Below the pieces are notes generated by a model that saw nothing but the letters and a program-made list of their open reading frames with translations, did not search any database and was not told the DNA's origin. DNA of 64,000 nt, from positions 22,301,105-22,365,104 of the forward strand of contig OZ020523.1 of NCBI GenBank assembly GCA_963971425.1, in the 5' to 3' direction. Position numbers and translations under genes: made by a program. This document shows positions 23,251 to 35,379 of this stretch, piece after piece (position 1 is the stretch's first letter; every line of letters begins with the position of its first letter). This stretch comes from Bryoerythrophyllum caledonicum. Its lineage: Eukaryota > Streptophyta > Bryopsida > Pottiales > Pottiaceae.

Positions 23251-25849
23251 TCATTGATTTGGTTGCATCTTCATGATTGGATTGCGCTCAAAGAAATTGG
23301 TAGGCTTTATTTCAAAACTTGCCTCAGCTGTCGGCATGACAGGGAAATCCTCTTGACACGGCACATGGTGGAACCCCAACACATACCATACAGTGATGTC
23401 CGTATCCTCAATATTGCGATTTCTGCATACATCACACATGCATGTTTACACAATTCACCATCTTGTTCTAGCTTTGACTGAGGAAACTCGCTGCTTACAC
23501 AGCAGAACACATGACACAGATGTAGATTCATATTGTGCCACAGCAGAAACATCGCGAATGAAGTGGAAGAACAATTGGCGGGTGACATGAAGCATCGGTC
23601 CATGTGATGGGAGTGAGCAGAGATGATGGAAGCGAATTGTACCTGTTGGACCAGACGGCCAGACCGTCATCACCATGGCTTTGCCATGTGAACAACCCGC
23701 CGGCGTATTTCTCGCTCCGGTTGTACTGCGTTACCCAAATCTGCATCAACATTATGGTAGCCACATGCTTTAATCACCAATTCCAGGCTCCAGCATGGAC
23801 ATGACCAATTCAGACATGAGCAGGGCATCACCTGGTAATTCGTGAAGGCAGCTCGGGTTTGAGGAGAGAAGTGGGGGTCCAGCAGAGATGAGATGGATGT
23901 GCCCGGCACCACGCGGTAGCTCACTTGGTTGCCAAGCCGCGTCTTCTTCGACGGGTTCACCACATAAAACTCCGACGGACGCTCCAGGCTCAACTGGATG
24001 CGCGCGTCCTCCTCTGTCTTGGCAACGTGCCTGTCCACGCCCCAGTAGCTCCTCCGGGGCGACACCTCTGGCGGCTCGCTGTACCTCACAAGCTTGCCTT
24101 GCACAAACGAGTTGTTGGTGCCGTCCACGTCCAGGTCCATGTGGAAGGCCAGGAAGTGGTCGTGGATGACACCAATCGTGTTCTCAGAAAGCAGCGTCCC
24201 TCGCATATCGTCAAGCTCGGCCTCGGTCACATTCGCGTCAACAGAAACCATATCCGTGGCTTTCACCATCACAACTCCCGTGGAGCCCACCTACACATGT
24301 ATTCTTAGGAAGCACGATATACGCTTGAGTTTCAATGAATATGGATTGCTCATGCACGGCTTCCTGATGGTTGGAGATGTGACAAAGCACAACCACTGTC
24401 TCCAAAAATATGGAAGAGCAGAATCTGTTCTAGTATGTACCTTGACACGAACGACACCGTCTGTTTGAAACTCCCAGTCTAGGATGTAGTCGTAGTTTCC
24501 GCTCGTAGCGATCATTCGCACCACCAACGTCACCTTCGCCCGCGTTTCATGAATCTGCACAACGCGGCAACAACAGCCTTAAACTGATCATGAAAGAAGG
24601 AAAAAAATCGTTCTTGGAGATGCAATATTACCTCGTCCTGTCCGAAATATTCAGCGTGTCGCCATGCAATGTCGCCAGCGTAGCGCTCGAAGATGCAGAT
24701 CATGTTGGGGGTGACTAACGGGGTGCCATCCGCGCCAGCGAACACGGCGTCCATGTAGTGCGCATGGCGAGGGCAGTCATACAGCGGCTTCAGCGGGAGC
24801 GAGAGAATGCCCAGTCCATAGTCGCCCGCGTCCAGGTACGTCCGGTAGTACCACGTTTCCTCCGGAGACTGATACGGAACGAAAAGTTCGGACGCAAACC
24901 CCTGGTACATCACGCTCCGCCCGTCCACCTTCGCCTGCGAGATCACAATCCCCACGCGCGCATGCGGCCGCACATGGAACTCCCAGTTGGCCCATCTCAC
25001 CACGTGCCCGTCGAGACGGAAGCTGGGACCGAGGGGCTGGTGCGTGGAGATCGGGTTGAGCGCGGCGAAGAAGGGCGGCTTCTGCACGGAGAATCGGTAA
25101 TCGGTGCCCTCCTTCTTCGGAATGGGCGCTGCGGGACCGTCGATGTACCTGATCACCTCCATGGTCGTCAAGTCCAGAACGATGACGATCCCCTCCACGG
25201 GTCGCAAGTAGAAATTCGCCGTGTCCTTGGTCACGAAGCAGCTCATCTTCACGAGGCGCTTGCTCTCGTCCTTCCCGTACCACCCCGGACCAAACTGCAG
25301 ACATATCACCTCATCGATCGTGAGTCCACACGCTGCTAGCGACTCGAGGAGGGGCTGGTACGTCGCCAGGGACGCGGCCGTTTTCTCGTATTCACCCGAA
25401 GACATGGGCGGGTAACCCGAGCCGGAAATCGCCTCGTTTTCTTCGATTCGCCCCGACCCAACAACATCGAGCACGATCTTGCGGGCTGCTCCATCGGTGG
25501 TGACGATCGCTTCCGCGCGGCGCGTGGGGATGGCCGACCCGGGCTTCCACGCCAGCACCGCCTGCTTCTCGGGATCCTCGAGCTCCACGGTGTGCAACAC
25601 TTGCCCCTCCCGCCCCAGCAGCGACGCGTTGCGCAGGAGCGCTTGCACTGTCAGAAACTCGGAAGGCGTGAGAGGGTCCAATGGGTGCTGCGCCTTCGTT
25701 TCCCGCGAGATTCTCCGTTTCTCGTCTCGTTTTCGTGAAGCCGGCGATGCGGTGTTGACGAGAAGTACCACCAAGACCAAGAGCATCAGAGACGCGGCAG
25801 GCAAAACGCGCTTCACGGTAGGATTCACCATCTCCCTGCGCACACACAA
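23251..25849 (-). CDS. Copper (primary) amine oxidase, secreted
   Basis: Five exons join in frame: 25849-24632, 24554-24441, 24290-23832, 23740-23643 and 23422-23251. All introns are GT-AG (77, 150, 91 and 220 bp). The 686-residue product has the usual length for plant copper amine oxidases. These enzymes deaminate primary amines such as putrescine to aldehyde, ammonia and hydrogen peroxide. Residues 1-36 form a signal peptide or anchor; a second Met at residue 7 (25831) may be the real start. Catalytic features are all present: YLDAGD (gate Tyr338, base Asp340), TSGNYDY with Tyr427 as the precursor of the TPQ cofactor, copper ligands in HDH (487 and 489), a third His in [12 protein letters not shown] (648/649), and the acidic MDLDVDG metal site. 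The C-terminus MQPNQ lacks a peroxisomal signal, so apoplastic location is likely. The coding sequence is GC-rich in an AT-rich setting. I see no frameshift. Confidence 0.96.
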
Positions 25850-27229
25850 TTTGGCTTGTCAATTTTAGCTACAATTCATCCATGAAATCAAGTGAAATCA
25901 TCTAATCACGTTCTCAACTTCGACCTAAATCCTGATCGAACATGAGTGAGTATTGTGGCTGTTCTTGTGAGCCTAGATCTAAGATGCCGTGCTCCAACTC
26001 CACCCTAATCACTGCTCTAGACTTGAACCTACAAGATAAGGCATGTCCGGTGCATGTTGCACAACCGATCAAAAGTACTGGTTCTTTTACGTCAATGTGG
26101 ACGTCATTTGGCACAGAAATGTGTGCTGCTTGGATTTAGAATCTCAACTGTTCTCTCGAGATTAATCTTTAGAGAACTATTCTATGGAGATTGGAAATGT
26201 TAATATGCCAATTTTCTTAGAAGGAGGCAATCCAATTTTCAGTCTCCCATTTCTAGTAATGGTAGTCCATCTCTTATTTTTCTGGAGAAGTATAACCTCC
26301 GAAGATGTTGTCGAGAATGGTAACTTCACTTGAAAACCATGAAAGGTTAGGACATCTTGGAAATTTGCAGATTTTTAAGCTATGATTTGTCGAAAAACAT
26401 GCAACAATAATCCCAATTTCTTCCATTGACTTGTAGCTTTCAATATTCCTGTCAATTTCAAGCATTCAATGGCATCCTTCATTGTCACAATCGCGTAGAC
26501 ATAAAATTGAGGGTGTGTGAACATGGCTAGAGTTAATTGACATTTGCAAAATATGGTTGTTGAGAGTTTTATTTTTGACCTTAAAGAGCAACGAGGGACT
26601 TTTAGTATTTACAATAGACACACAATGGGCTCTTTAAGAGATATTTTTACATTGAAATGTATTTTCAAAATAAAATTTATACATTGTGCCAAAGAAGGTA
26701 TCTTGCATTTTGTTGCAGAGGCACAACATTGCAACCTGAACTGCGAACTGAGATAAGCTACATGGATACTTACACTTCTGACAAATGTGGTGAGAATGTG
26801 CGCCAGAGTTTAATAGGCAAACTACAGTGATTTCCATGAAGGGAGGTTGCAATGAAATGTACACTCTCTATTACACTCGTCCCAAGCCTTGTGAGCTCTC
26901 ATAGACCTTAAAGTTGGTTAAGTTGGTGATCAGTACCAATAAAACTTGCAAAACCCTAACTTACAATAGCTAGTCAGGTTTGACCAAATTTAAACAAGCT
27001 TAAATCTTCACCGCCAGAGAGACCCAAAACGAGCCTCTGCAGCAGCAGCAACACTGTTAAAGAGTTGATCTTATCCAGCATTATTTGAAGGTGCACGAAA
27101 ACCTCTATGCACATGAGGGCTCCTCAAAATTCTGTCCTATTCACACCGCTAATTTTTAAAAAGGCATAACTATGTTACATGGATCCTTGAGAAAAAAAAC
27201 TTGGCATTTACCTGAATCCAGAAGCTACT
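25850..27229. other. Intergenic between amine oxidase and USP-like gene
   Basis: Holds the promoter side of the amine oxidase (just above 25850) and the 3' side of the USP-like gene. It is AT-rich, with only short unassigned open frames. Confidence 0.4.
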
Positions 27230-28387
27230 TCAGCTTCCTAATTGGAGGCGAGTGAGAGAGAGAAGGCGATTGTCGAGGCGAGAGGTGGAGTCTGGGTCGT
27301 GGTCGTGAGCTGCCACGGCGGAGTTGCGAGCACGCTGCGCGGCGAACGAGCTCGTGCGCCATCCGGCGTCGCCGTTGATGCTGAACAGGTCGTCGCTCTC
27401 GTATCCCTCGTCCATGCACGCCCTGCGGCAGTGGTCGATGGTGAAGAGCTCCTCCTCGTCGTCGCGGAGGAGGAGAGACGCTGCAGCAGGAGCTGCTGGC
27501 CCGGGCGAAGGGATGACGGACGTCGGCGACGCGGGAGCCTCCAGCTTCGGCGCCGCGCGGAGCACCTCCACGCCGCCGCTGCGCCGCATGCGCGTCACCT
27601 CGCAGCTCAGGTGCTGCACGTAGTACTTCCGGTGGCGGCTGTTGGTTTTCAAGCTCTTGTCGAGGATCACCTGCGCCGCGCCTAACGCCTCCGACTCGAG
27701 CGCGATTGCGACCTCGGGGCGCTGCGCCGGCTGCACCTCCGCGACGAGCCGCACCTCGCGCTCCTCGCACAGCGTCTCCAGCCCCGGCATCGACGACCAC
27801 GCGAGTTTCTTGAGCGCAATCTCGTCCTGGACGAACTTCTTGTTCGCGCCCAGCCACGTCTGGTCGTTCACCTGGCACTTGTAACCTAACGGCCCGCGGA
27901 TGAAGTCCATGACGCCGAGCAAGACCAGCAAATCGCCGCCTCGCAGCGAGGTCTGGAACGCCCACGCGATCGCGCTCACCAGCGCGTCGCGCGCATTGGC
28001 GTCGAATGCCACCACGACCGTGCGCGCGTCGTAATTCCTCCTCGCCGGAACCGTCTCGGATGAAGAAACCGCGGAGGAGTAATTGTTGACGCTGCTCGCG
28101 TCCGAGAAGCGCGACGACGAGCTGCTCGGGAAGTCCGACGACGACGAGAACGAGCGCCGCCGAGATGCCAACGAGCTCCGCAAATTCCCAGGCACGCTCA
28201 ACACCTGCTGATATTCCCCTAACAATTTCTCAATCCTCACAACGCCATCAACGCTCATGCGGCGATGGCCTACTCTCGAATTCTCCACCTCGGCAACCTG
28301 CGTTATCGCCTTGAGCCTCGGCGTTTGCGCTCCGTGGCTCTGCTCCAAGCTCCTCCGACGAGCTCCGAGCTCCTTGAACCGCTTCAT
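27230..28387 (-). CDS. USP-fold (adenine nucleotide alpha-hydrolase-like) protein
   Basis: A single-exon 385-residue frame. Residues 1-115 are basic and then Ser-rich (low complexity, SSSSDFPSSSSSRFSD). From about 121 a Rossmann-like universal stress protein fold begins with RTVVVAFDANARDALVSAI. It continues through GDLLVLLGV, LGYKCQVNDQTWLGANKKFV, LCEEREVRLVAEV and LGAAQVILDKSL to about residue 280. This order matches the plant adenine nucleotide alpha-hydrolase-like family. The usual USP ATP loop (G-x2-G-x9-G-S/T) is not evident, so ATP binding is doubtful. The C-terminus (280-385) is acidic and disordered. The coding sequence is strongly GC-rich. A longer transcript or an intron near the 3' end cannot be excluded. 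Function is unknown beyond the fold. Confidence 0.85.
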   Translation of the reverse strand: MKRFKELGARRRSLEQSHGAQTPRLKAITQVAEVENSRVGHRRMSVDGVVRIEKLLGEYQQVLSVPGNLRSSLASRRRSFSSSSDFPSSSSSRFSDASSVNNYSSAVSSSETVPARRNYDARTVVVAFDANARDALVSAIAWAFQTSLRGGDLLVLLGVMDFIRGPLGYKCQVNDQTWLGANKKFVQDEIALKKLAWSSMPGLETLCEEREVRLVAEVQPAQRPEVAIALESEALGAAQVILDKSLKTNSRHRKYYVQHLSCEVTRMRRSGGVEVLRAAPKLEAPASPTSVIPSPGPAAPAAASLLLRDDEEELFTIDHCRRACMDEGYESDDLFSINGDAGWRTSSFAAQRARNSAVAAHDHDPDSTSRLDNRLLSLTRLQLGS

Positions 28388-28981
28388 CTCGCTCCAAGCT
28401 CACCGCAGACAAACCTCCATAAACCTGATCATTGCGAAGGGTTGACATTCGGTGCGCAATTGCGAATTGATGAGCGACCGAATGTCAACAGCCTGGCCCG
28501 ACCCTCCTCCATCGCCACCAATCGCTCATCACTCGACAATACAGAGGACTGCGCACCCGAAACCGTCATGGCTCCCAATGCCACATCCACCCACGCACGG
28601 TCTGGATTTTAAACAGGTTCATGGCAGTCGGTTTTGGGGGTCCGGTGTCGGGTTTGGGCGCGTGGGCGGAAATCGACCACACTGCACAGCGTCCCAGGAG
28701 TTCCGGACTGGGAGCTTTTCGTGATCCTCGAGATGATCCAATGATGCGAAACTCGTTCTCCATGCTATTTTGGATAGCAGTAAAAAAATAAAATAAAAAA
28801 ATAAAATTCTATATTAACCGAAATTTAATTGCAAGAGAAACAAGAACGTCAGAGACATGCCAGCCCCGACCACTAAGAGCAGAGCCCTAAGGACAAGACC
28901 TAGCCCACGGCACCGGATTGTGCGTGGGCGATTTGTGGCAAAATTGTGTTCTGAATTTTCAGAGACTGCCATTGGTGTTGA
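28388..28981. promoter_or_regulatory. Upstream region of the USP-like gene
   Basis: GC-rich for about 300 bp above the start codon, likely 5' untranslated region and promoter, then AT-rich with an A-rich run (AAAAAAATAAAATAAAAAAA) near 28780-28806. No separate gene is supported; short plus-strand frames are shadows in GC-rich DNA. Confidence 0.35.
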
Positions 28982-29400
28982 TTAACTCCTAAAAGGACGT
29001 GGGGACAAGATTTCACTGTGATTGCAATCCTCTTTCAACCGATTTGGTCAAAGTTCACCAAAAAAAAAAAAAAAACCTTCCACATTACCCTACGTATAGG
29101 TCGGGTTTGTACATAAATTCGTTCAAAATGAAGGGTGTCCAATTTTTTTTGGAAAATATATAATATTTGTCTAAGGTGATACCCATGTAATGCCAAGGTC
29201 ATACCCTTATAATATCTAGGAAATACTTATGTAATACCTAGGTGATATCCATTGTTTCCAAACTACTCTTTTAAAATAAAAAAATTGGTTTGTTCGAGGG
29301 TGTCCGAACCGAACCGATGCATACGGTATCTTACATTAGTTGTAAAGAAGATCCTAAGATTACATTCTCAAAAGGTTCAGTTTTTAAGATTCCCACAGAC
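28982..29400 (+). mobile_element. Remnant of a TTAA element related to 37786-39021
   Basis: Begins TTAACTCCTAAAAGGACG. It then carries blocks shared with 37786-39021 in altered order: TTTCACTGTGATTGCAAT, a (A)15 run, GGTGATACCCATGTAATGCC and TACATTCTCAAAAGGTTCA. The block around GATACCCATGTAATGCC also recurs at 58970-59060 and 38405-38480. It is non-coding. Confidence 0.55.
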
Positions 29401-30390
29401 CCAGTCATTGCGAGTAAATCCCGTTTTCCTTGCTTGAGACGGGGGAGCCTTGGACGGGACGGAGACGGACGAGATGGGGGGGCACAACGAGACACCTCAG
29501 TATCGACCATCTCCGTCGATCTCGAGCGACGAATCATCAAAGTGTGGATCTGAAAGCCGGGAGACCGCAGCAGTCGTTTTATGCAAGGCTTGAAGCGACG
29601 CGGCGTCTGATCAGTCGTCAATTGTTTCTTGCATGACATGCTTTCGGCGACGAGGCTGTGGCGCTGCTTCTCTGCTTTTTTTGCCACCAGAGAAAAGTTG
29701 AGCGCCTTCTGATGACGATTACTACTAAGAGTTATCTCACAATCATTCGGGTATGGTTTCCTTGCCTATTTATGAATAGTTCCAATACCTTAATATTTAG
29801 TGGTTTGAAAAAATGGTATTTTGACTTTTTATTTATCTGGTACCCTTTTCTTTCTTTTCTTCTCAAATTCAACTAACGAGATTCTGGAATAAAAATATGA
29901 ACAGTGAAATGAACTCAATCATGACCGACATGTGGAATTACCGAGATGCTGTGTGATTATTCATGTGGGATCACTTAAATGGATGTTTTCCTGAAAATGA
30001 GTTATGCAATTTACATGTTGAGACATAGGCAAACCGAACTTGCTGTATCACCAATGATGTCGACATGGTGACAACGTGTGCGCATCTTCTACACTTGGGT
30101 TCCTGTAGTTAGAGAAGTGCGGTGTTGATTGATGAGGAGTGTTGCGGAAGGTAGTCGGGGTGAGAGTGTGCCCAGCAAATTGGTCACGCTCTGGACACAC
30201 GAAGAAACAATTTTGACACACACCCAGAGACTTCTCGTCTATTCATGCACACACCACCGCTTCGGTATCACATTAAGCTCACGCACCTGTGTGCGGATGG
30301 GCCCCAACGACTGGTGGTGGACCCCACTAAACAAAAGGTAAATTTAGATTTTAAAAAATTAAGTATAAATTGGTTTCCAGTGTAAATGCA

Positions 30391-30506
30391 TTGGGAACTC
30401 TTTGGGATCATGGGGAACGCATTGGGAACGGAGGGAACACTATGGGAACATTACGGGGAACTTTTGGGGAACAACATGGGAACTCGTTGGGAACGCAATG
30501 GCAACG
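30391..30506 (+). repeat. Degenerate GGGAAC array with 10-18 bp spacing
   Basis: GGGAAC occurs nine times in about 115 bp, mostly 10-12 bp apart, in contexts such as TTGGGAACGC, GAGGGAACAC and TTACGGGGAAC. The core is kept while the linkers vary, which is unlike a recent minisatellite. Confidence 0.7.
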
Positions 30507-30697
30507 TTGTGGTAATGATATGGTTAAAAGGGTAAATTAGAAGAGGGTAACCAAATGGTTTGGTTAGGAACCACAACGGAATTTACCGTGAAGCTCGTGT
30601 GGGCATGAAGAGCCCAACCCAGACTTTTAGGGACCATATCTGGGAGATGAAGCCCCATATGGTTGTCATGTGCATCTGCTTATTGGCTTATGCTACT

Positions 30698-30742
30698 CAT
30701 GACCCTTTGTGACCTGCCGTTAGCAGGTCTAAGAGGGTCATG
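30698..30742. repeat. Hairpin, 20-bp imperfect stem
   Basis: CATGACCCTTTGTGACCTGC and GCAGGTCTAAGAGGGTCATG pair with three mismatches around a 5-base loop. It could be the core of a small MITE or an RNA hairpin; no wider TIR was found. Confidence 0.5.
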
Positions 30743-31857
30743 GTGGAAATGACGGTAGAAATGAAAGTAGATCAAAAGTGAAGGTGAATGTGAGAGGATG
30801 AGTTGAATATAACACAAGGGGCCCAGGAGGCATTCACATAAGTAAAATAGCCAATTTTACCACATAGTTTACTAGGTTAATAACACTAATCAGGTAATGT
30901 GATTCCATGTAGTAAAAATGCGACTTTCAGACATGGAATTTTATCTCATGGTAAATCACAATGTTCACATATGTTAATTTCATTGTTTTAAAATGTTATC
31001 TATCATTTGCACCCAGAACATTTCCATATTTTCAATCCAACCCTGACATGCATTTTTTTTTTTTAAATGGGGAAGACTCCTAAGTGTCCACGCTCCATTC
31101 CATGGATTGACTATGGCTACTCCATGAAAGCTATGATTCACCTTTGCATCTTATACCTGTCTTTCTACTTGCCCGTGACAAACCATATGAGATATACAAG
31201 CAACCATGATTTGTAGATTTGTGGATTTGTGGAATTGGTGAATGTTTGTACCACATACATACATTACACAAGGGGCCTCACAAGGCTTTCAATTATGTGA
31301 AAATAGCCGACTTTCACATGTGGGAAAATAGCCAACTTTCACACATGGAACGCGTTCAATAATTCTTTTGTGTCAAAACAGAAGCAATTACCTTGTTACT
31401 GGATGTTAGAAGTAGTAAAAACAATCTTTTTGGCTCATGGAATGAAATTTACCACATACTCAGTAAATGGACTTAAGAAAAGTGTGGTTTTTACCATGCC
31501 CCTCAAGTGGTTATGCCTCATGGGCCCCTTGTGTAATAGCAGGTGTGAGAATGAACATGGAGCGCAAGAAGAAGATGAACTCCTGTCTTTGTAAGTTGTG
31601 TTTGTTCATTCTCTTCACTAAGCCTATGGTATTGGGATATAGGGCAGTGTAATAGAACTACTTCCCTCTTTTGAGGATAGACACTAAGTGCCTTAGTGAC
31701 AATTGACATGTTTTTCCTTCAAGTTTTTGGGTACCCATACAACGAAGTCTTAAGACCCTAGTATATAAATTTCAATAAAGAAAAGTTTTTCTTCAAATTT
31801 TAGGAACGTGGCGAAGATCAAAATTGTCCCCCCCAGGGACACTTGGTCCTTTAGGGG

Positions 31858-33427
31858 TTAAGTGAACAAGAAAATTGTATATTTCAATGTTCAGTGTTTG
31901 AGGCACTTGTCAAAAACTCCATCGTAAGAGCATCCGCATGGCTCCGGAGCCCCATAAGAAATTTGGTCCTAGGCTTGATGCCCTGACAAAGAAGAAATTG
32001 TTGCTGACTCACGCATCAAGATGACCCTAAGCCCGCCCTCTACATGAACCGTGACCAATGATCACCCTCTTTGCAATACATACTTTTGCATCCCGCCTCC
32101 ATACAAACCCGCACCTTGAGAATTGCTCTGAATTTGCTGGAATTCAGTGTCCTTCTAAGTTTCACATGCTGAAACCTCATTGTAGCAGGGAGTTCTATGT
32201 GAGTAAGAGACTCCTACCCTCGAGAGGGGGAATGGGGAAGTAGCTCCATACTACAAATTCCTTGCCTGGTGGGCACGGTCTTAGTGGTGGAGCGAACAAA
32301 CACTTTATTCACGCCGGTACCCTTCGGGAACCGGCGTTCTTCTTCTTCTGAGTAAGAGACATGGTCTGCTCGTTGACATGCTCATTGATGCCATGGGTGC
32401 GCATGTATTAAGTATTTATCAAGTATGATGTATGTTTCTATCAAGTTTCATTCCAAATATAGACTTTTTTTATATTTAACGGGGTGTCAAAGATCAACCA
32501 AACAAATGCACTCTTCAAAATAAAGTGGCCATAATTGTGGGATGACATGTTCAAAACTCACTCTTACAAGCAGGCGTGCACTCCAAAATTTGCTATTAGA
32601 GCATTTTGAAAAGTCTAAACAATTAAAGAAACAATATGTTTGAGGCTTCAAAAGTAATGCAAGGATGTCCCTTTTCAAAATGAATTTCAACTAAGGTTAT
32701 ACTTTGAATTGTAAATTTTTTAAAAAATCATCCTATAGGGATGGCAAAGGTTGCCAAGTAAAAATCTTTGGGCTTACAAAAAGTTCAATTTTATAATTCA
32801 AAACTTAAGAGGTTATAGAGGTCTAATGAGACAAAATTCATGGATTAAATTTCTTTTCTAAGCAACTTTGCACCCTAAACATAGCTAGAGTGTTTAAAAA
32901 CTTCACCAAGATGTTGTAAAGCAACTTTGAATTTTTAATAACAACAAATTCTTATTTCACTTCATTGTGTACACAAGGTGTTATTTTGGGTCCACTTGAT
33001 CATGTTCAATCCTTTCTTTTTTGACTCCTAAATTCCCAAGAGTCTTCTCAAGGGACTTTTGAAGGTTTTGGCATGTTCCTATGGTGTCAATTTATAGCAT
33101 TCCTCTTTGAAATTTATATTGTAGATGGATATTGTTAAGGGCTTTGTGAATGTACAATTTTTTTCTAAACTCATCATTTAATAAGAAAAGCTATGATGCC
33201 CAAAGCAGAATCTTATAGAGAGTGGGTAGGCAGGGCATGGTACTATAGAGCTGAATAGTACTACTGTGGAATTTGAATAATACTGTTGTAGAACTGAATA
33301 GTGCAGTTTTTTGATGTGGATAGTGGTAAAGAAAAGTTCTTGGCTACCCTCATTGTTTTTACTTAAAACCCATAGAATTAAGAATTGTACTTTCTTCAAA
33401 AATGTATTTTTTACCTTCTAGAATAAG
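31858..33427. other. TTAA element end and dispersed-repeat debris
   Basis: A right-hand end, ACTTGGTCCTTTAGGGG followed by TTAA (31858-31861), lacks an obvious left partner. At 32312-32336 an 11-bp stem, CGCCGGTACCC against GGGAACCGGCG, has one mismatch and is followed by a TTC-rich tract. From 33040 to 33420 the DNA is a diverged copy of the dispersed repeat seen near 5751 and 11030. No gene is supported. Confidence 0.45.
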
Positions 33428-33793
33428 TGTGGGAGTCTAAAACTCCCACTTGGTCGACCCTACCAAAAAAATTAGTTAAAATAGTATTTTTAATATTAGT
33501 TAACTAGAAAAGTAGTTAGTATTGTGTGAAATTAGATTAGATAGCGGATAGAGAAAATAGGAAAATGCTTAAGTAGTTAATTAGGTTTATAGTGGTGATA
33601 AAACCGGGTCTTAAAATCACTAATTTAGGTCCCGGAAAACAATTTCAAAAGACTCCCGGGAGACCCCGGGACGTAAGTCTACTTAGAAGTAGTGAGATGC
33701 TAGTAGTAGTGGTAGAAAGAAAAGAAAAAAATAGAAGAAAAGAAAAGGAAAAAATAAAAAATTTAAAATTTTAAAAAAATAAAAAAATATGAT

Positions 33794-33843
33794 ACCCGGG
33801 TAGGACCGGGTAGGACCGGGTAGGACCGGGTAGGACTGGGTAT
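33794..33843 (+). repeat. 10-bp tandem repeat inside copy A
   Basis: Five units of ACCGGGTAGG or a close variant run head to tail. They precede the GC-rich segment of the LTR-like unit. Confidence 0.85.
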
Positions 33844-35007
33844 CACCCCGGGTACCCAACCGGGTACCAAACGGGCCGGGCCTTAGGCCGAGCCTTGGGC
33901 CGGTCCTTGGCCGACCCCGGGCCTTGGCCACCCGACTAGGGCCGGGCCTTGGCCACCCGACTAGGGCCGGGGCTTGACCACCCGGACCCTGACCGGGCCC
34001 CGGCCAGCTGGACCGGGAGGCCAACTGGTCGAGAGGGAGGCGGTCCCCCCGCCAGCGCCGCCAGCCCTTGCCGCAGCCAAACCCCACCGCCCTCTTCTCT
34101 TTTTTTTTTAATTTTTTTTTTTCTCAGCTCTCTCCCTCCCTGCCGCCGCAGCCCTCTTTCTCTCCCAGATTTTCATCCCTTTATTTTTAATTCTCTCTCT
34201 CTCTCTCTTTTCTTTTCCTCTTCCTCCTAGTTTTTTTTTTTCAACAAGTTTAGTAGAGCTAGGATTTTAAGAAGAAGAGCTTTGAAGAGAAGATATCACA
34301 AGCTAGGGTTTGGAGGAAGAGGGACGCTCTCTCTAGATTCGTTGGAGGAGGAAGCACAAGCTAGGGTTTGAAGAAGGTGGTGGAGATTTTTAGGGTTTGT
34401 GGAAGTGGAGGAGATTTGTGGCCGAAGCGAGAAGATAAAAGAGACAAAAGAAGGAGGTTGCGGGTACAACAACAAAGGTGATTTTTGCCCGTGTTGGGTT
34501 TCTTTTGTTTGTGAGAATTTCTTGTTTGTGAGTCTTTTCCTCTCTTGTCTACCGGGGTGACTCCCCGGTAATATCCTCCCCGGTCTAGAGAAAAAGTCCC
34601 TCGGGGAACTTCATCTAGACCTTATTGTTTATATGTGTAGTTGTCAATTGTCCTAGCCCTGTGGCAAGTTGTTATTTGAAATTGTCTCCATCTTCCTATC
34701 ATTTTAGGTCTTGCCCCCAATTCCTATATTTTTCCCGGTCAACCGGGAAAAACCTCTTTCTAAGTCCTTGTCTCCAAAGTCTTCTCCTCGTTATCATTAT
34801 ATGTGACCTTGTGTTGTTAGTATGTTGCTAGATGTGTGAGACACCCATATCCACATACTCTAGCAAAGTGTTCCGGAGTTGTCTACCGGCTGACCGGTAG
34901 ACTTGTGTTTCCGGGCCGGACCGGAGTTTGTGACAAGTTAATAGGGAGATTGGTGGAAGTACAGGCATTTTGAGAATTTTGTCCACCCGGGAGAACATGG
35001 CTCTCCG

Positions 35008-35379
35008 GTGAGTCGGGTGGATTCCCCATCCTCCAAGGAGTGGGGCTTGAAGGTCTATGAGAGAAAAAGAAGCCTCCCGGTAACTTCTACCGGGAAGGAA
35101 CCGGTAGACCTCCCTTCCTCAACCCCGGAGTCCTTGGTAGAGTCCTCTGCGGTTATACTAATCGAGCTTAAAGAGACTCCGCATGTATCTATAGATACAC
35201 CCCACCTTCCGGCGGATACCGCCACTCCACCGGTAGACCGCTCGGTGAATATTCCCAATTCACCGGTAGACCTCCCGGTTGAGATATCCGACCTCCCGGG
35301 GGATTCTCTTGACCATGTTGGTACTTCCAGACGTGGTGACAATCTCTATACGTCTCAACCGAAAGAGTCTTCCGGTTGA
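35008..35379 (+). CDS. Fragment of LTR-unit protein with VDxP-type repeats
   Basis: A 123-codon open frame inside copy A. It contains the series SIDTPHLPADTATPPVDRSV...SPVDLPVEISDLPGDSLDHV. The minus-strand frame 51970-52188 of copy B has the matching series SVDTPNMPVDTPNLPVDLPV and EISNLLVDSLDYV. The shared protein phrases suggest this was once translated. Upstream coding parts known from copy B are deleted here, so this is a C-terminal remnant. No known family is recognised. Confidence 0.45.
   Translation: MSRVDSPSSKEWGLKVYERKRSLPVTSTGKEPVDLPSSTPESLVESSAVILIELKETPHVSIDTPHLPADTATPPVDRSVNIPNSPVDLPVEISDLPGDSLDHVGTSRRGDNLYTSQPKESSG

Larger units (their letters stand above)
29401..31857. other. 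Intergenic with small repeats
   Basis: A GC-richer island at 29430-29700 has a minus-strand open frame of 118 codons (29331-29687) without recognisable domains; I do not call it a gene. The remainder is AT-rich and holds the GGGAAC array and a hairpin listed separately. Confidence 0.35.

Noticed and set aside
24758..25339. Long open frames opposite or in shifted frame to the amine oxidase
   Set aside because: Shadows of a GC-rich coding exon; the minus-strand frame carries all catalytic motifs.
27242..27965. Long frames overlapping the USP-like gene, including a 246-codon Arg/Ala-rich one
   Set aside because: Out-of-frame readings of GC-rich codons; composition is low-complexity and without a fold.
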